NCBI RefSeq assembly: GCF_932276165.1
Contig: NC_063997.1
Location: 3,854,001 to 3,918,000 of the forward strand
DNA length: 64,000 bases
Source of the DNA: Plutella xylostella
Taxonomy: Eukaryota > Arthropoda > Insecta > Lepidoptera > Plutellidae
Direction: 5' to 3'
The notes below the pieces were generated by a model. That model was not told the origin of the DNA, made no database searches, and was given only the letters and a program-made list of their open reading frames with translations. Shown one piece after another: positions 12,601-24,000 of this stretch; position 1 is the first letter of the stretch; each line of letters opens with the position of its first letter. A program made the translations under genes and the position numbers.

Positions 12601-13695
12601 ATTATACTGTGTTCACTATTGTAAGTATGTACATTATACTGTGTTTACTATAGTACGTACATAGGGATTTGTTTTTACATAACTCACCACCACCATAGAG
12701 CCCTATTCACGTTCCATAGTGAAGACAATATAGTAGTCTTCACTATGGAACGTGAATAGGGCTCTAGCCTATCCATCAGAATAAATGGTACGTAACTAGA
12801 CTCGTCGTCGGTAGGAGGGTGCTGAATGAAAAGCCGTGGATCATCCGTGAAAAAGTGAACTCTATTTGGGCCCTCTCAAAGATCTCTATGTATCACCTAC
12901 ATAAGATTAAAATAATACTTCTCAATCAGTTCACCTGCATCATTATAATGTAGCTCATAAAGCCAAGGCCACAATACAAGTAGCACTTCCTAAATTCCTT
13001 CCTTCAGCACAGACTGCTGCGGAGTAAAACAGTTAGCCTAATGGGAATGCAGAGTAATCGCGTGATCATCAATAATGCTATTGTTTTATTTATTTTCAGT
13101 TCCGCGCAATGTCCTTGGCGGTGCAATCAGCGCTGGCGAGGTTCATCCACTTGGTGCAGACCATGCCGCTGTATGTGTCGGTCTTATGGCTGATTAGGTC
13201 TCCTAAAGTCGCTGGTAAATATCTTTGAGGTGATCTAAATTAGATATCCGTGAAGGTTACATAGATTCAAAGTTTTTTATATGGCTTGGAAATAAAGACC
13301 TTGTATATCCAGCAGTGGGTGATTACAAGCTGATGATAATGATTATCTCGTATCAGCCTGCCAAGCGCGGAAAATTCGGCAAAAACCCTAACCTATAATA
13401 GTATAACTAAGCTGTGCGTTTTGATAAAACATATTCAAATCAAAGGCATACTTACCATACATGTTTCCGTGTCTACTTCACATTAGATACTAACTTAAAA
13501 TTCTATTCCACAGGTAACATCTTCGTAGAAATGGACACCAAGGACGGACCCTCCCCGCTGGTGCTCAATGTGCGAGTGTTGCCCAAGTCTCTGGGCAGTT
13601 TGATCCACGACTTCAAACCCCCGGCAGTGAGGGCCAAGCCGGCAGAGTGGAACAATCTAGTCTCTAATTTACTCACCGGGAAGCAGATTACGTGA
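9679..13695 (+). CDS. PIGQ: PIG-Q / GPI1, subunit of the GPI-GlcNAc transferase
   Basis: PIG-Q is a multispanning ER membrane subunit of the complex that adds GlcNAc to phosphatidylinositol, the first step of GPI-anchor synthesis; it is thought to stabilise the complex. Exons: 9679-10254, 10543-10668, 10809-10944, 11248-11392, 12428-12620, 13100-13214 and 13514-13695. All join in phase, giving about 490 residues. Diagnostic segments are LKWLMGAPAGLKLNYAFN, ATFHAYCIYVYAARLFNIQM, ALFRLFVGRKRNPLRARIDS and LLLLPTTTMYYTVF, matching the GPI1 domain. Several hydrophobic helices fall in exons 2 and 4-6. The first 192 residues (exon 1) are divergent, as usual for the family. The start at 9679 is the first in-frame ATG; 9706 is an alternative. 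A poly(A) signal follows the stop within 2 nt (13697). Introns hold two hairpins and one interspersed repeat. Confidence 0.95.
11129..11187. repeat. Perfect 22-bp hairpin in PIG-Q intron 3
   Basis: CTAGGGTCACCAATCCAATA(AC) at 11129-11150 is exactly reverse-complemented at 11166-11187, with a 15-nt loop. It lies 60 nt upstream of PIG-Q exon 4, so it could fold near the 3' splice site. Confidence 0.75.
11658..12226. repeat. Lepidopteran interspersed repeat (AGGGTTCCGTAGCC family)
   Basis: It begins TTTTTAGGGTTCCGTAGCCA, continues with GTCCGTCTGTCCGTCTGTC, and ends CGACTCGCACTTGGCCGGTT. I recognise this wording as a very common repeat of lepidopteran genomes. The opening GGGTTCCGTA and the late TACGGAACCC (12181) are complementary, consistent with a non-autonomous element. 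It sits in PIG-Q intron 4 and has no convincing ORF. Confidence 0.6.
12697..12765. repeat. Perfect 30-bp hairpin in PIG-Q intron 5
   Basis: AGAGCCCTATTCACGTTCCA plus 10 more bases (12697-12726) is exactly reverse-complemented at 12736-12765 around a 9-nt loop. The absence of mismatches suggests a recent origin, or continued maintenance as an RNA hairpin or foldback. Confidence 0.8.
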
Positions 13696-13696
13696 T

Positions 13697-13702
13697 AATA
13701 AA
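13697..13702 (+). terminator. PIG-Q poly(A) signal
   Basis: AATAAA starts one base after the TGA stop codon (13693-13695). This predicts a very short 3' untranslated region. It is a motif match only. Confidence 0.5.
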
Positions 13703-14333
13703 AAATATAGTGTAAATAATTAACTTGTTTTTTTTTCAGTTAGTTAGATGATTTACCTTTTAGAGGGAGCGTTTGATATAAGTTGCTATTTCAGTAGTTT
13801 TAAAAAAAATCTACTAATCACGAATTGGCGTACCTATAATGTGGCAAGTTACTTGGCGACCCTCCTTGCGGGGTGAAAGAAGTGGCGGGGGCGAGGTAGC
13901 ACGACATGCTACACACGTAGAAAAGTGTGCCCGGATTAAACTCGCGATAGCTTGTAACTATTTCTGACGTAAGTAAAATTTTATTCTATGAGTGTTCCCG
14001 TAAATGTCATATTTAGCTTAAAATTTATAGTTTGACAGCATTAAAATTTGGATGTTTACCTTCAGAATATCTACCAATTTGAATTTATTTATGTAAAAGT
14101 GTTTTATTTTATAAATCAATTTCCATGTCACTTTCATGTTCACTCTCTGTTTGAACTTGTTCATCGTCGTCGTCATCCTCATCTTCATCATCGTTTTCAT
14201 TAACTTCAATTATAAATCTAAGACAAAAACCAAAAAACCTACTTTGAAGTATAATGTACTATAATTTTTTATGACATGGTCGTCACAATTTCTCCACTTT
14301 TCAGGCGAATAATTAGAGAAAAGCAACTCTAAG
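13703..14333. other. Spacer downstream of PIG-Q with repeat fragment
   Basis: No gene was seen. The part at about 13835-13885 (GGCAAGTTACTTGGCGACCC, then TTGCGGGGTGAAAGA) recurs inverted at about 17570-17610, so it is a fragment of a repeat family. The remainder is AT-rich, with a D/E-codon-like GATGATGAAGATGAGG-type minus-strand stretch near 14165 that looks like simple sequence. Confidence 0.5.
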
Positions 14334-15510
14334 TGGGGGGGGTCACTGCCTTAATGGCTGAACTTTTAGTAGAAGGTAGCGGCATCTCTTTATATTACTC
14401 TTATTACCAAAAAAGATGTAAGATGGCGTTATGAACAAGACCATAGAACAATAACAAGACACATAGATAAGTAGTATTTGAATGTCAACATTGTCATGAT
14501 CTATGGCTATTATGAAGAAATTGCGTGTCAGTGTCAGTTCAGTTGTCTTACAATGTCTCGCAAATAACATTTTTGTAATAAAAGCCTATACTCTCGGTAT
14601 ACTTATCGTTATTTATAAATTTTATATACCTACAAATAAAAATAAACATGGTGTGTTAAGAAAAAGCATCTTTATCCGCAAAAAGTGTTTTTATGAAATT
14701 CTTGTGACTTGACAGATTCCATATGGATCCAGGTTCCATGTGGTTCCACGGCACTGGCAAAGAGCGATCGACATCTTCATATCCGCTGAAGATTAAAATA
14801 CTATGTGTACCAAACTGATAAATGTCGTCAAAGATTTGCCTCGCGAGGATAAATGATGCACTATTGGACGAAATGACTTTATCACCAGAAGTGACAAGAT
14901 TTGCTTCTCTTGGGAAACATAAACTAGCAAAACATGAAGTGGTTTTCATGGTGAAAGGAATAAAAAAGGAATACACACACCCACTCGCATATTATTTTAC
15001 AAGTGACATGAACAAAACTGAACTGAAACATTGTTATATGCGAGGTAATAAAGAATTATATAATAATTTGTTTTTTTATTTATTGTTGCATGTAGGTAGG
15101 TAACTAGGTACATAAATAGATTGAACTTACATTTAGGTAATAACTGTTGTGTGGTGTAACTACGTTAAGGCAAATATGTCTTATATCTTTATAGATTGAA
15201 GTTCATAGCCGGATCCCCACCAGACGATCCAACGCGATCCGATCGCGCGATCCAAGGAATCTTACATACTAAACTTCTTGGATCGGGCGATCGGATCGCA
15301 TTGGATCGTTTGGTGGAGATCCGGCTATTAACTTGTGATAACAATATCTATATATATACAGGGTGTCCCAACAGGGCACCCTGTATGTATGTACAATGAG
15401 GCTGAGAAATATAAAGAGATGGCGTGGCGCTGTTCAGTATGACGTATAGAGTATGACAAAAAACTCCTTGAGATGCCACTCTTTTCAGAATTGTTTATTT
15501 TTTCTCTATG
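14334..15510 (+). mobile_element. P-element-like transposon remnant, copy B (inverted)
   Basis: Inverted counterpart of 4431-5939. The plus-strand frame at 14867-15030 encodes LLDEMTLSPEVTRFASLGKH followed by VVFMVKGIKKEYTHPLAYYF, then TSDMNKTELKH. This is the P/THAP9 transposase core (DEM acidic motif, VFMVRG-like strand, W/Y-P-LAYYF). Relative to copy A, the segment between the DEM motif and LGKH is shortened, and the frame stays open only to 15103. Flanking DNA has no transposase. In place of the nested repeats of copy A, it holds a foldback at 15205-15328. Confidence 0.6.
15205..15328. repeat. Foldback element rich in GATC words
   Basis: Arms of about 54 nt (AGCCGGATCCCCACCAGACG... against ...TTTGGTGGAGATCCGGCT) pair imperfectly around a short AT-rich loop. 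The body is built of GATCC and GATCG words. It is nested within P-like copy B. Confidence 0.7.
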
Positions 15511-16087
15511 CTCTAAGTCTTTTATCTCTTTATCTAAGTTAGAGTCAATCGACGTTCTTGCGAGCTCGCCTTTCACGTACCTACCGCCACACAAGTTCAA
15601 TAGGATTTAATTCCAGGTGGTATGGGGGTAGGCGAAGCACGATATGACCATTTTCTTTCAATATTTCATCAATTTTGTAATTTTTCTCTGTGTTTTGCTC
15701 ATTAATTACTCTCATTAAATCACATAAATTTTGGTTGCTTTCCTAGTTACAAGAACTGACAACTGACGCACTGTCATAAATGGACTCTTCGTCTTTGTTG
15801 TTTACTTTTTCGTATCTGACTGCGCAGTACCAACCATTAGCCGCGTAGCATGACTGATCCGTTACGCTGTTCTACAAGAAGCCCCTATATTGAGACATTA
15901 TACGATTTGTTGTTTTTAACGTTTTTTTGTTGACGAATTATAGATCTATACCTAATAATAATATAATGATAATATTAAAAAGGCCTCAACACTCATCCTA
16001 AGACTAATGGTCTCAGGATCAATGATCTCATGTGGGTCGCACTCAAATTATGACAGACTATATAAGACATGTGGCCGCCTCGGCCAG
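15511..16087. other. AT-rich spacer, nothing recognised
   Basis: No gene or clear repeat was found. Short open frames here show no family motif. Confidence 0.5.
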
Positions 16088-16458
16088 TGTTGCCGCAACG
16101 GAGTTCTCAAAGCGCACATATCCAGCGTTGAAAACGTACATTTAGGGTTAAAACCGTACATGAGCATTTTTTTTACTGAAATCACTCAATTTAGCTTTTT
16201 TAGCTCTTTCGCACCTGCTCGTCAGCAGAAGTGCTATATTGTATTGGATTTTAGTCCCAAAAAATGTACCTATTTTAATAAGCGTGTAGCGACACATTAT
16301 TTAGTCACGTTTTGCAATGTAAACTTTTTGGTAACTTCCAGTAGCGAACAACGTCCTGTAGCGAACAACATCCAGACGCTAGTCGTCTCGTTGAATAGTT
16401 TGGCCTAAAGAAATCTGAATTTGTCATTTAACATCAACCCACACACTGAACCTCAACA
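16088..16458 (+). repeat. Possible LTR with adjacent primer-binding-site-like motif
   Basis: The block starts TGTTG and ends CAACA, the inverted TG...CA ends of an LTR. It is followed at once by CTGGTGACCCCGACGTGATC, which resembles the tRNA primer-binding site region of insect LTR retrotransposons. No gag or pol follows and no second LTR was found nearby, so if real it is a broken element. The start overlaps a GGCCAGTGTTGCCG word also found near 17437, so the left boundary is uncertain. Confidence 0.35.
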
Positions 16459-16554
16459 CTGGTGACCCCGACGTGATCAACAAGCGCATTTTAAAAAGAG
16501 ATACAATTTCTTAAAATCTTCAAATTAGGTAGGCAGTAGATTAGCCGTGGTACG

Positions 16555-16768
16555 TACGGTGGCCTGCGCCTAAAAGTATACAGGCGGAGTTTTTAAAATA
16601 GCGATTCTGATGATGAAGGGAACAGCTACATCTGTTATAAATCCGGGGACGTGTTGTGTGTGATGTGTGTAGCAGTGGTGTTTATGTGGATGTGCTTGAG
16701 CAGCATGTGAGCTTGAGATCGCTATTTTAAAAACTCCGCCTGTATACTTTTAGGCGCAGGCCACCGTA
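16555..16768. mobile_element. MITE with perfect 51-bp terminal inverted repeats
   Basis: Left arm 16555-16605 (TACGGTGGCCTGCGCCTAAA and onward) and right arm 16718-16768 are exact reverse complements. The ~112-bp interior has no coding potential. Taking TA as the duplicated target, the ends become CGGTGGCC...GGCCACCG, as for Tc1/mariner-type MITEs. The lack of arm divergence implies a young insertion. Confidence 0.85.
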
Positions 16769-17344
16769 GCTACCTTTAATGAATAATTCATTTAAGTTAT
16801 AGAAAATCCCCGCAGTTTTATTATATACTACTCATTTTACTTAATAAAATGTATCTTGGTGGAGAAATCACACAACAAAATCAAAATCGTAATTGTAGAA
16901 TTAGATACTCAATCTGTAAAAGAAATGAAGATTGGCCGACCGCTTGACACAAAAACATATCCTTACTTTTCGTTGAAAGTACTTACTTGGAGGTATATGG
17001 CACTATAACTTTTCGCTGTATGGATAAAAAATTGGATTTTTTGATAATTTTAAAAAACCAATTTTTAGAACATCAGTATACTAATATCTCTCCACCAATT
17101 TTCGTGGCAATCGGTGCAGAAACGACAGAGAACGAGCCAGGATAGACGGACAGACATGGCGAAACCATAAGGAAACTATTAAAAACTATCACCCGACTAC
17201 TGAACACTCACGCTCTAAAAAAGGAAGCCGTGGTCGTATGCAATTTATGCGACATACCCTAAAACTTATGATCGTTTACGGTAAAATAAAGGTACGTAAA
17301 ATAGTCCATAAACGAAAATTTTACACATGATATTGGATGTTAAG

Positions 17345-17610
17345 TTCAAAAGGTACATAACATGGACCAATTACACATGACACATGGGAGGCTCAAATAG
17401 TACGTCAAATGTGTAAAATGTACGCTAACGGCAACACTGGCCTCGGCTGCGCGGCCGAGACTGCCGTAACCACGCCGTAACAATGACATGCAGTGCACGC
17501 GTTGCCCTTCACCGCTACCCCTCCCGCTACCCGCTGTCGTCTTGGGTACCTCGTCCCCTCCGCGTCTTTCACCCCGCAAGGAGGGTCGCCAAGCAACTTG
17601 CCAATCTATA
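17345..17610 (-). repeat. GC-rich interspersed repeat fragment
   Basis: Read on the minus strand it contains GGCCAGTGTTGCCGTTAGCG and, near its right end, TTGCTTGGCGACCCTCCTTG, the latter shared with 13835-13885. The open frames across it come from its GC richness and have no recognisable domain. Confidence 0.45.
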
Positions 17611-20600
17611 GCTAACGTATGAGTGACATACATAATATATGTAGTAGGTCTATTGTATAGAAATAGATGGAAGGCTGATGGAGTGGTTTGTTTGAGCCTG
17701 ATGGTGGTGGAGGTAAATTTAAGATTTGTAGGACCCACAAATCTTAAATTTTCCTCCATAGACGTTTTAAAGAGTTACAAGAGTGAAATAAAAACGTAGA
17801 TTTGTATTCATTCGATATATTTATTATTACAGCGCACAAAAATAGTTTGGTCGACATAATTCATACAAATGAACTTATAAATGCTTAAATAACTTACAAA
17901 ATCTATACAGAGCAGATTGGGCAAATTACCTAAATAAATATTAATTTGTATAATATTATGAATGAAAAACTGTTTTAAGTTTCTTTCTATCATTAACATT
18001 TTCTATAATATGTTAACTATAAACATAGGTTTTCAATAAGGCAGACGAATAGTATAGTTATTACCAGTGAGTTATTACTTTAACATTATGTAGCCAACAA
18101 TTGCTTATATTTGTTATTTGATTGACTTGATTGCGTATATTTGAGTACATGTAATTATTATGAGCAGATATTATTAATAGTTATGTGATCTAACAAAAAC
18201 ATCAGTTCTTTAAATATTGTAATAGAAAAAAGTTTTCTAATGAAGTATTTCGGGGCAAGAAAGACTAATATGCAAACAACAATTTTGCGTCAGGAAAAAA
18301 GAATAAAACAAATTCATAAAATGATGTTTAAAATTAATAAATCTATCCAATTAAATTTTATAAAATAATTATTTATACAGTAAAGTTGGTTTCATTGGAG
18401 ATTGTGTAAGTATAATGTTGTGATAAGTAAAAACATAAGTACAATATTATTTCGCTGGAGGCGCTGTCAGCTTTATTAGTAAACAATTATTTAGTTTATA
18501 AAAACATGCATGTTGCGCTTTTCTAGGTTTACACTGTGTTATGGTTGGTATGAAGTTAGATACATATTTTTTTAATAATAAATGTCCCTTTCTTTTTAGC
18601 AGAATATAACAATATCAGCGCCCCTTTGCAGTAAGTCTGAAATTTGACATATCTCTATTCTCTACACAATAATAGTAATCGAATCTAGTATAAGCAAAAT
18701 CCGTGAAAGAAATCAAAGTTACTGCGATAATATCGCCAAAAATGTACCTATTCCAACTTGCTTCATAAATTATTATAATTAACAGGGGCTATACCTATAG
18801 GTACAGATACTAACAAATACTAATGCCAATTTTTGTAGATACACAGTACAAAGAAGCCTACGAAATAGCACAATAGATCTTTTTTTAGCTATGTTGAAAT
18901 ATCTATTTATTCTCTACTTGTACTCTGTTTGCTAGCTGCAGTTGTCATTTCTTATCTTACAGAGAATATCAAGAAGACTAGCCTCTGTACTGTGATTCTA
19001 TAAGAGATATTTCGAAGTGAAGTCGCTAAGTATAACCGTTACTCACAACACTGTATCTATCGCAGGTAATGATAGCAGATTCCTCTTATTATAGAAACGA
19101 ACACAAACATAATTCTGGTTTAGAACCGGGTTTAGATTACCGATTTGTATGAAATCTGTAGACTAGTGCCGGTTCTAAATCAGATCTATATTTAGTACCT
19201 AAACTTTTTATAACAAGGGGATTATGATTATAAGTAAATTATTAAACACATATTAATGCCCAAAGTAATGTTAGTCACAAATGGGTTTAGTTCATCTAGC
19301 CGAGTTACTGGACAGGTATCAACACTATGTTGCTACTATTTTAATTTCTAATAGAATATTTACGTGTATAGATCATCCATAAAAATTTTACTCTCAACGC
19401 CTTAAAATACATACCTCTTTTCTATATTTACATTCTTAAATATCGATTTCATTCCAAAATATGTCCTCTATCTAATGAAACAAATCTTTTATTTTTATAG
19501 AGTCCTTATCGTTTGTATTACTATGATGAGATTATAGTAAAGTGAATCCACTTTAGTTTATACACTAGGAAGTTATGAGAATAACTTCGGGCTCTAAGAC
19601 GCTGAATTATCGAGAAACATGGTATAGAAATACACACGGGTGTGAAGCTTTAGCTAAATGCGTCAGTGCAGAGCCGGTGGGTAGGCCAATATACATTTCC
19701 AAATAAAATTTAGCAAATCTAAATCTATTCTAAACGAACATTGATTCATCAATTCATCACAGTTAGTAATATTCACACACAAAGTGCTAGCAAATGCCCG
19801 CGAGAGGCGAAACAAATCACAAACGAAGATTTATTATGATGTTTATAGCGGCTGTTTTTGCAGGTAAAAACCTACAATATAAAACTTCAGAACCTCATCA
19901 TTTTTTCCATTGAAAAGCGTCACGTGAATTGAGGTTAATGCTAACCGCCAACCTTTCCAATTAGTTAACATTGTCACTGAAGGCATTTTCCACTCATTTT
20001 CACTGGAAGAATTTCATAAATTCCATCTTTCTCTTCAAATTATAGATTTTTACCTCCAAAACAGCCGCACAGATACCTATTGCGAGTTGACAACTAACAG
20101 AGGCCACGGCCCGAGCGGCGGCGCCTGTTCTAGCGGCAAGCGAGGCCTAGTTCTTGAGCACACACCTGTAGTCCTTATTCACATCAGCGCTCGAGTTGGG
20201 CGAGTGCTCTTTAGGCCTAATGGTACCTCGGCAGGACGCTAACTTTGATTCCAAGGCCTACAATGAAGAAAATTACACAATATGAATCATGTTAGTAAGT
20301 GACGTAGGGTGATGGGGTTACCGCCGGCACCGTGTGGGAAGCTATGCATGCAACATGGAGCCTGCACCCTGCTACCGTACCATCGTCAAACACTATCAAT
20401 CGACAAGCAGCGCTTGACATCTGACACACCTTGCATGGATCTGACAGATCGCTAGCGCTGCGGAGTATGGATTGCTAATGTGTCGACGGTGGTGTGAAAG
20501 CGGCTCTTTGCAAATCTGTGTTTCATAAGCAATACTGGTACTACTTATTTGTACTTACTATAAGTATTTATGTAATTAACTAAAACTAAATAATCGCTTT

Positions 20601-21069
20601 TGAAACACAGACTTGCCATAACTAGCCAGACGAATGGGGATGCATGGGATACGCGACTTTGCAAAACAAAACACTAAACAAACATGGCTACTGAAGCGAC
20701 TAATCACAAGAGAGCTTTTCCTGTTTTAAAAATAAACCATTGCAGTGGCGCTATCTACATTTATTATTGTGTGCATCCCCATTCGAAACAACGTATCAAT
20801 GCTCGTAATCTAAATTCGTCCAATGTTAAAATAACAAAAAAAAACAACAATAAAAATCGAAAAGTCGTCATTTCCTTTCTAAACTTTACTTATGTACATA
20901 AACATGGCACCTTGATTGTCAAGAAACCTTCACGGCAGTGCGATATTAACAATATCGCTAACTGAGTATTTCCAAAAATACAATACAATATATACTATTT
21001 CATCATAAAACAATTACTAAAGTAATATTTACAGTAAAAAAAATAAAACTAAACACAAAAAACTAGACA
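17611..21069. other. About 3.4 kb AT-rich intergenic DNA, no gene recognised
   Basis: Both strands were read. There are no exons with family similarity, no long inverted repeats and no tandem arrays. A 93-codon frame at 20684-20965 is lysine/asparagine-rich and lacks any known motif. The 3' UTR of nudE should begin at 21069 and run leftward here. Confidence 0.5.
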
Positions 21070-24000
21070 TCATTTTCTTAAAACATTTGTTTTAAGGTCT
21101 TGGTTCCTCCTAGTGAACCCTAATAGATTCTCGATGCCTTCCCGAGATCGCACGGCGAAGGAACGACGCAATTTTCCGTCACCTTGGCTAGGTCTGACGA
21201 AAGGAGTTTCCCTCACTAAAGGAGTTTCCGAATGCCTCATACTACTCAGAGACAAAGGAGGCGGGCTACTTCCGGCGGAAGCTCTCCGCGGGTTCCTAAA
21301 CTCTATGGTGTCACTGTCATTGTCTATGGTGTCCGGAGGCGGGAGCTCCGGCGGGAGCGCGGCGGTGGCGGGCTCGTCACACGTACACTTCACCTTACCA
21401 CACTCGCGGCACAGAAACCGTTCAAGCTGCAAGCAATATAAAACATGCATACTACATACAAGCACCACTACAATCAACGACCATGCGACATCTTCTGTTG
21501 GTGGTGCTGGAACTAAGGATTTGAATTAAGAAGGCTTAGGGTACCGATGGGCTTTCTATTGGACAGTTTCAATGAATCCATCTTCTCATGACTGGCAGTT
21601 ACTAGGGTTTGGTAAAATTATACTTATGCCATTTTGCTATGGAGGTAGACATAATCTTTAGTTCCAGCATTGTACATTAAATAAGTGCAAATAGTCAACA
21701 CTGGACTCCGAGGATATGGACAAGACAGGTTTATGATTTCTACTATACTTACCTAATTATAATACTACCTAATACTTGTTCGTAAATTAATTAGTAAGTA
21801 TTGTAACGTTATTAGATAACAAGCACATTAAAGTTTAAAAAAGTTATAGTTTGTGTAAAATGAATTATGTAGAACTTAACTAAATACATAATCGTAATAT
21901 AAGAATAAACCCATTATACATAATTATAATAAACATACACAAATATTATATTTTAAATAATAAATATTATGATAGAACCAATATAAAAGATAAATTATTA
22001 GAACATTCACATGAAATTTAATTCCTCAAACTCAAAATGTACAGGGTGTTGCAAAAAGGGTATACTAAGCCGAAACCTACATGTGCAGCATGGTATATCT
22101 AAGCCCGAAACTAAAATAAGAATTTCTAAATTCGCGAAAAAAAAATCATTTTCCATAGAAACTTTGTTGGTCACGTGACTTTTTACTATGGAGAATGACT
22201 TTTTTTTTCGCGAATTTTAAAATTCTGATTTCAGTTTCGGGCTTAGATATACCATGCTGCACATATAGGTTTCGGCTTAGTATACCCTTTTTGCAACACT
22301 CTGTATATTTAAAAACTATAAATATTATATGTAGTCTACATACTTGCGTACAGTACAGTAGTAAAAAATACGAAATTACATATAAATATAGTATGTATAA
22401 TTGTATATGCATAATGAAACAATATGATAAAATAGTGATGATGAATCTACAATTACAGAGAACTGGCATGAGTCAACCCGCCATGTTTTTATTGTTTCTT
22501 TATACACGGGCCATTGCTACAGCATTGATTTAAGATTATTACTTCATCCCCAATTTTTTGTTTTCATTAACCTCTTGTAACATTGTACTTTCTAAGTGAA
22601 AATATACAACTGATACACATAAATATAAAGCATTTACAACATCAACTACCATCACCTTAGAGCACACCAAATATAATAAAATAAACATAAAATAATACTA
22701 TTAATATAAATAAATATCTTATTAGGAATATTTTCTATGTAATCCAATGTGATATCTATCTACTGTGCTAAGAATTAAGAACCCCATCCTCATAAATCCA
22801 GGTACTGCATTGTAGCAAGTGCTATCAGTGTGACCACGACAAGTTTGAACATTGTGCTATATGCATTTGATTCACTCACCCCAACTTTTCTCAGCAGATC
22901 ACCGACGATGTTGATGGCAGACACCCTTGAGGCCGGCGTCATCGCGTTCCCGTTTACTTCTCCTGCGAAAGTTGAATATAATGATTTTTCGAACGACATT
23001 TTGAACACATAGACAGTTTATAACATTGGTAAGGATTTAAACTTGGAGGTTTTAGTCTAGACCATCATTACTAATGTTGAATATTAAAAGGTCTGCTGGA
23101 TTCCTTATTAATAAGATAAATATTTGTTCCTAGCTTCTCATCAGCTCAATACTCATCAAATACACTAGAAATTGTGAATGTACAAGATGATTTTGAACAC
23201 GCTTTGAATCTCTCTGCTAGCGTGTCTGTCACAGCTGGACTAGTGTTTGTTATTGTAGTAAAAAGATTAGCCAGTCAGAGTTGTGAGTCTCTAAAAGATG
23301 CCAAGTAAACTCTGCTATAATAACAAATGGCGACTCACGTTTCTGCGGTGTGGACAGTATAGTCTGCGTTTCTGTCTCCACCTGACCCCGCGGGTGTATT
23401 ATGTGACCATTTGTGACCGGAGCTGGGATTTCACTGGAACTGTCATCTTTCTCCTTACACGGTACTCGGTCTACTACCTTCAATTCTTGTTTAAGATCTG
23501 AAAAGGGAGAGGATAACACTGATGAGTAAACTTCCAGTTCAGATGATTCAACCACTTTACATACACGTTTAATTTTATTGTATCTACATTGACACTATAT
23601 TATGAATTTTAATGTATCTACATCTACAGTAATTTTATAACGAGAAGTGATTTGATTGCTTGTTTGTATTGAAAATACAATGAAACTGAACTTATTTCAA
23701 AAAATCTGTTATCCTACATTGCCATAGCCAAGCCATACTATTTATGCTAGGATTCCTATTGGAAACACTTTAAAGACAAACATTGCAGATAATATTTTTT
23801 TTACCACATGTAATCAATCACAACAACCCATCACATCCCCACTGCTGACGCACGGGTCTCCTTTAATGAAGACAGTGTTAAGGCCTTAGTCCAGTTATTA
23901 GATAAAGTTTTTGTTTACCTCTTGCTTCATCTGTGGCCCTCTGTAGCTTGATCCTTAAGTTTTCAACTTCATCTATTTCACTTTCTAAAACTGCATTCCT

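Noticed and set aside
16007..16408. 133-codon frame
   Set aside because: Overlaps the possible LTR; no protein-family motif and no upstream or downstream partner.
17346..17759. 137-codon minus-strand frame
   Set aside because: It spans a multi-copy GC-rich repeat and unrelated AT-rich DNA, with no recognisable motif.
20684..20965. 93-codon open frame in the PIG-Q/nudE spacer
   Set aside because: Lys/Asn-rich composition typical of AT-rich DNA, no domain, no splice context and no neighbours of similar type.
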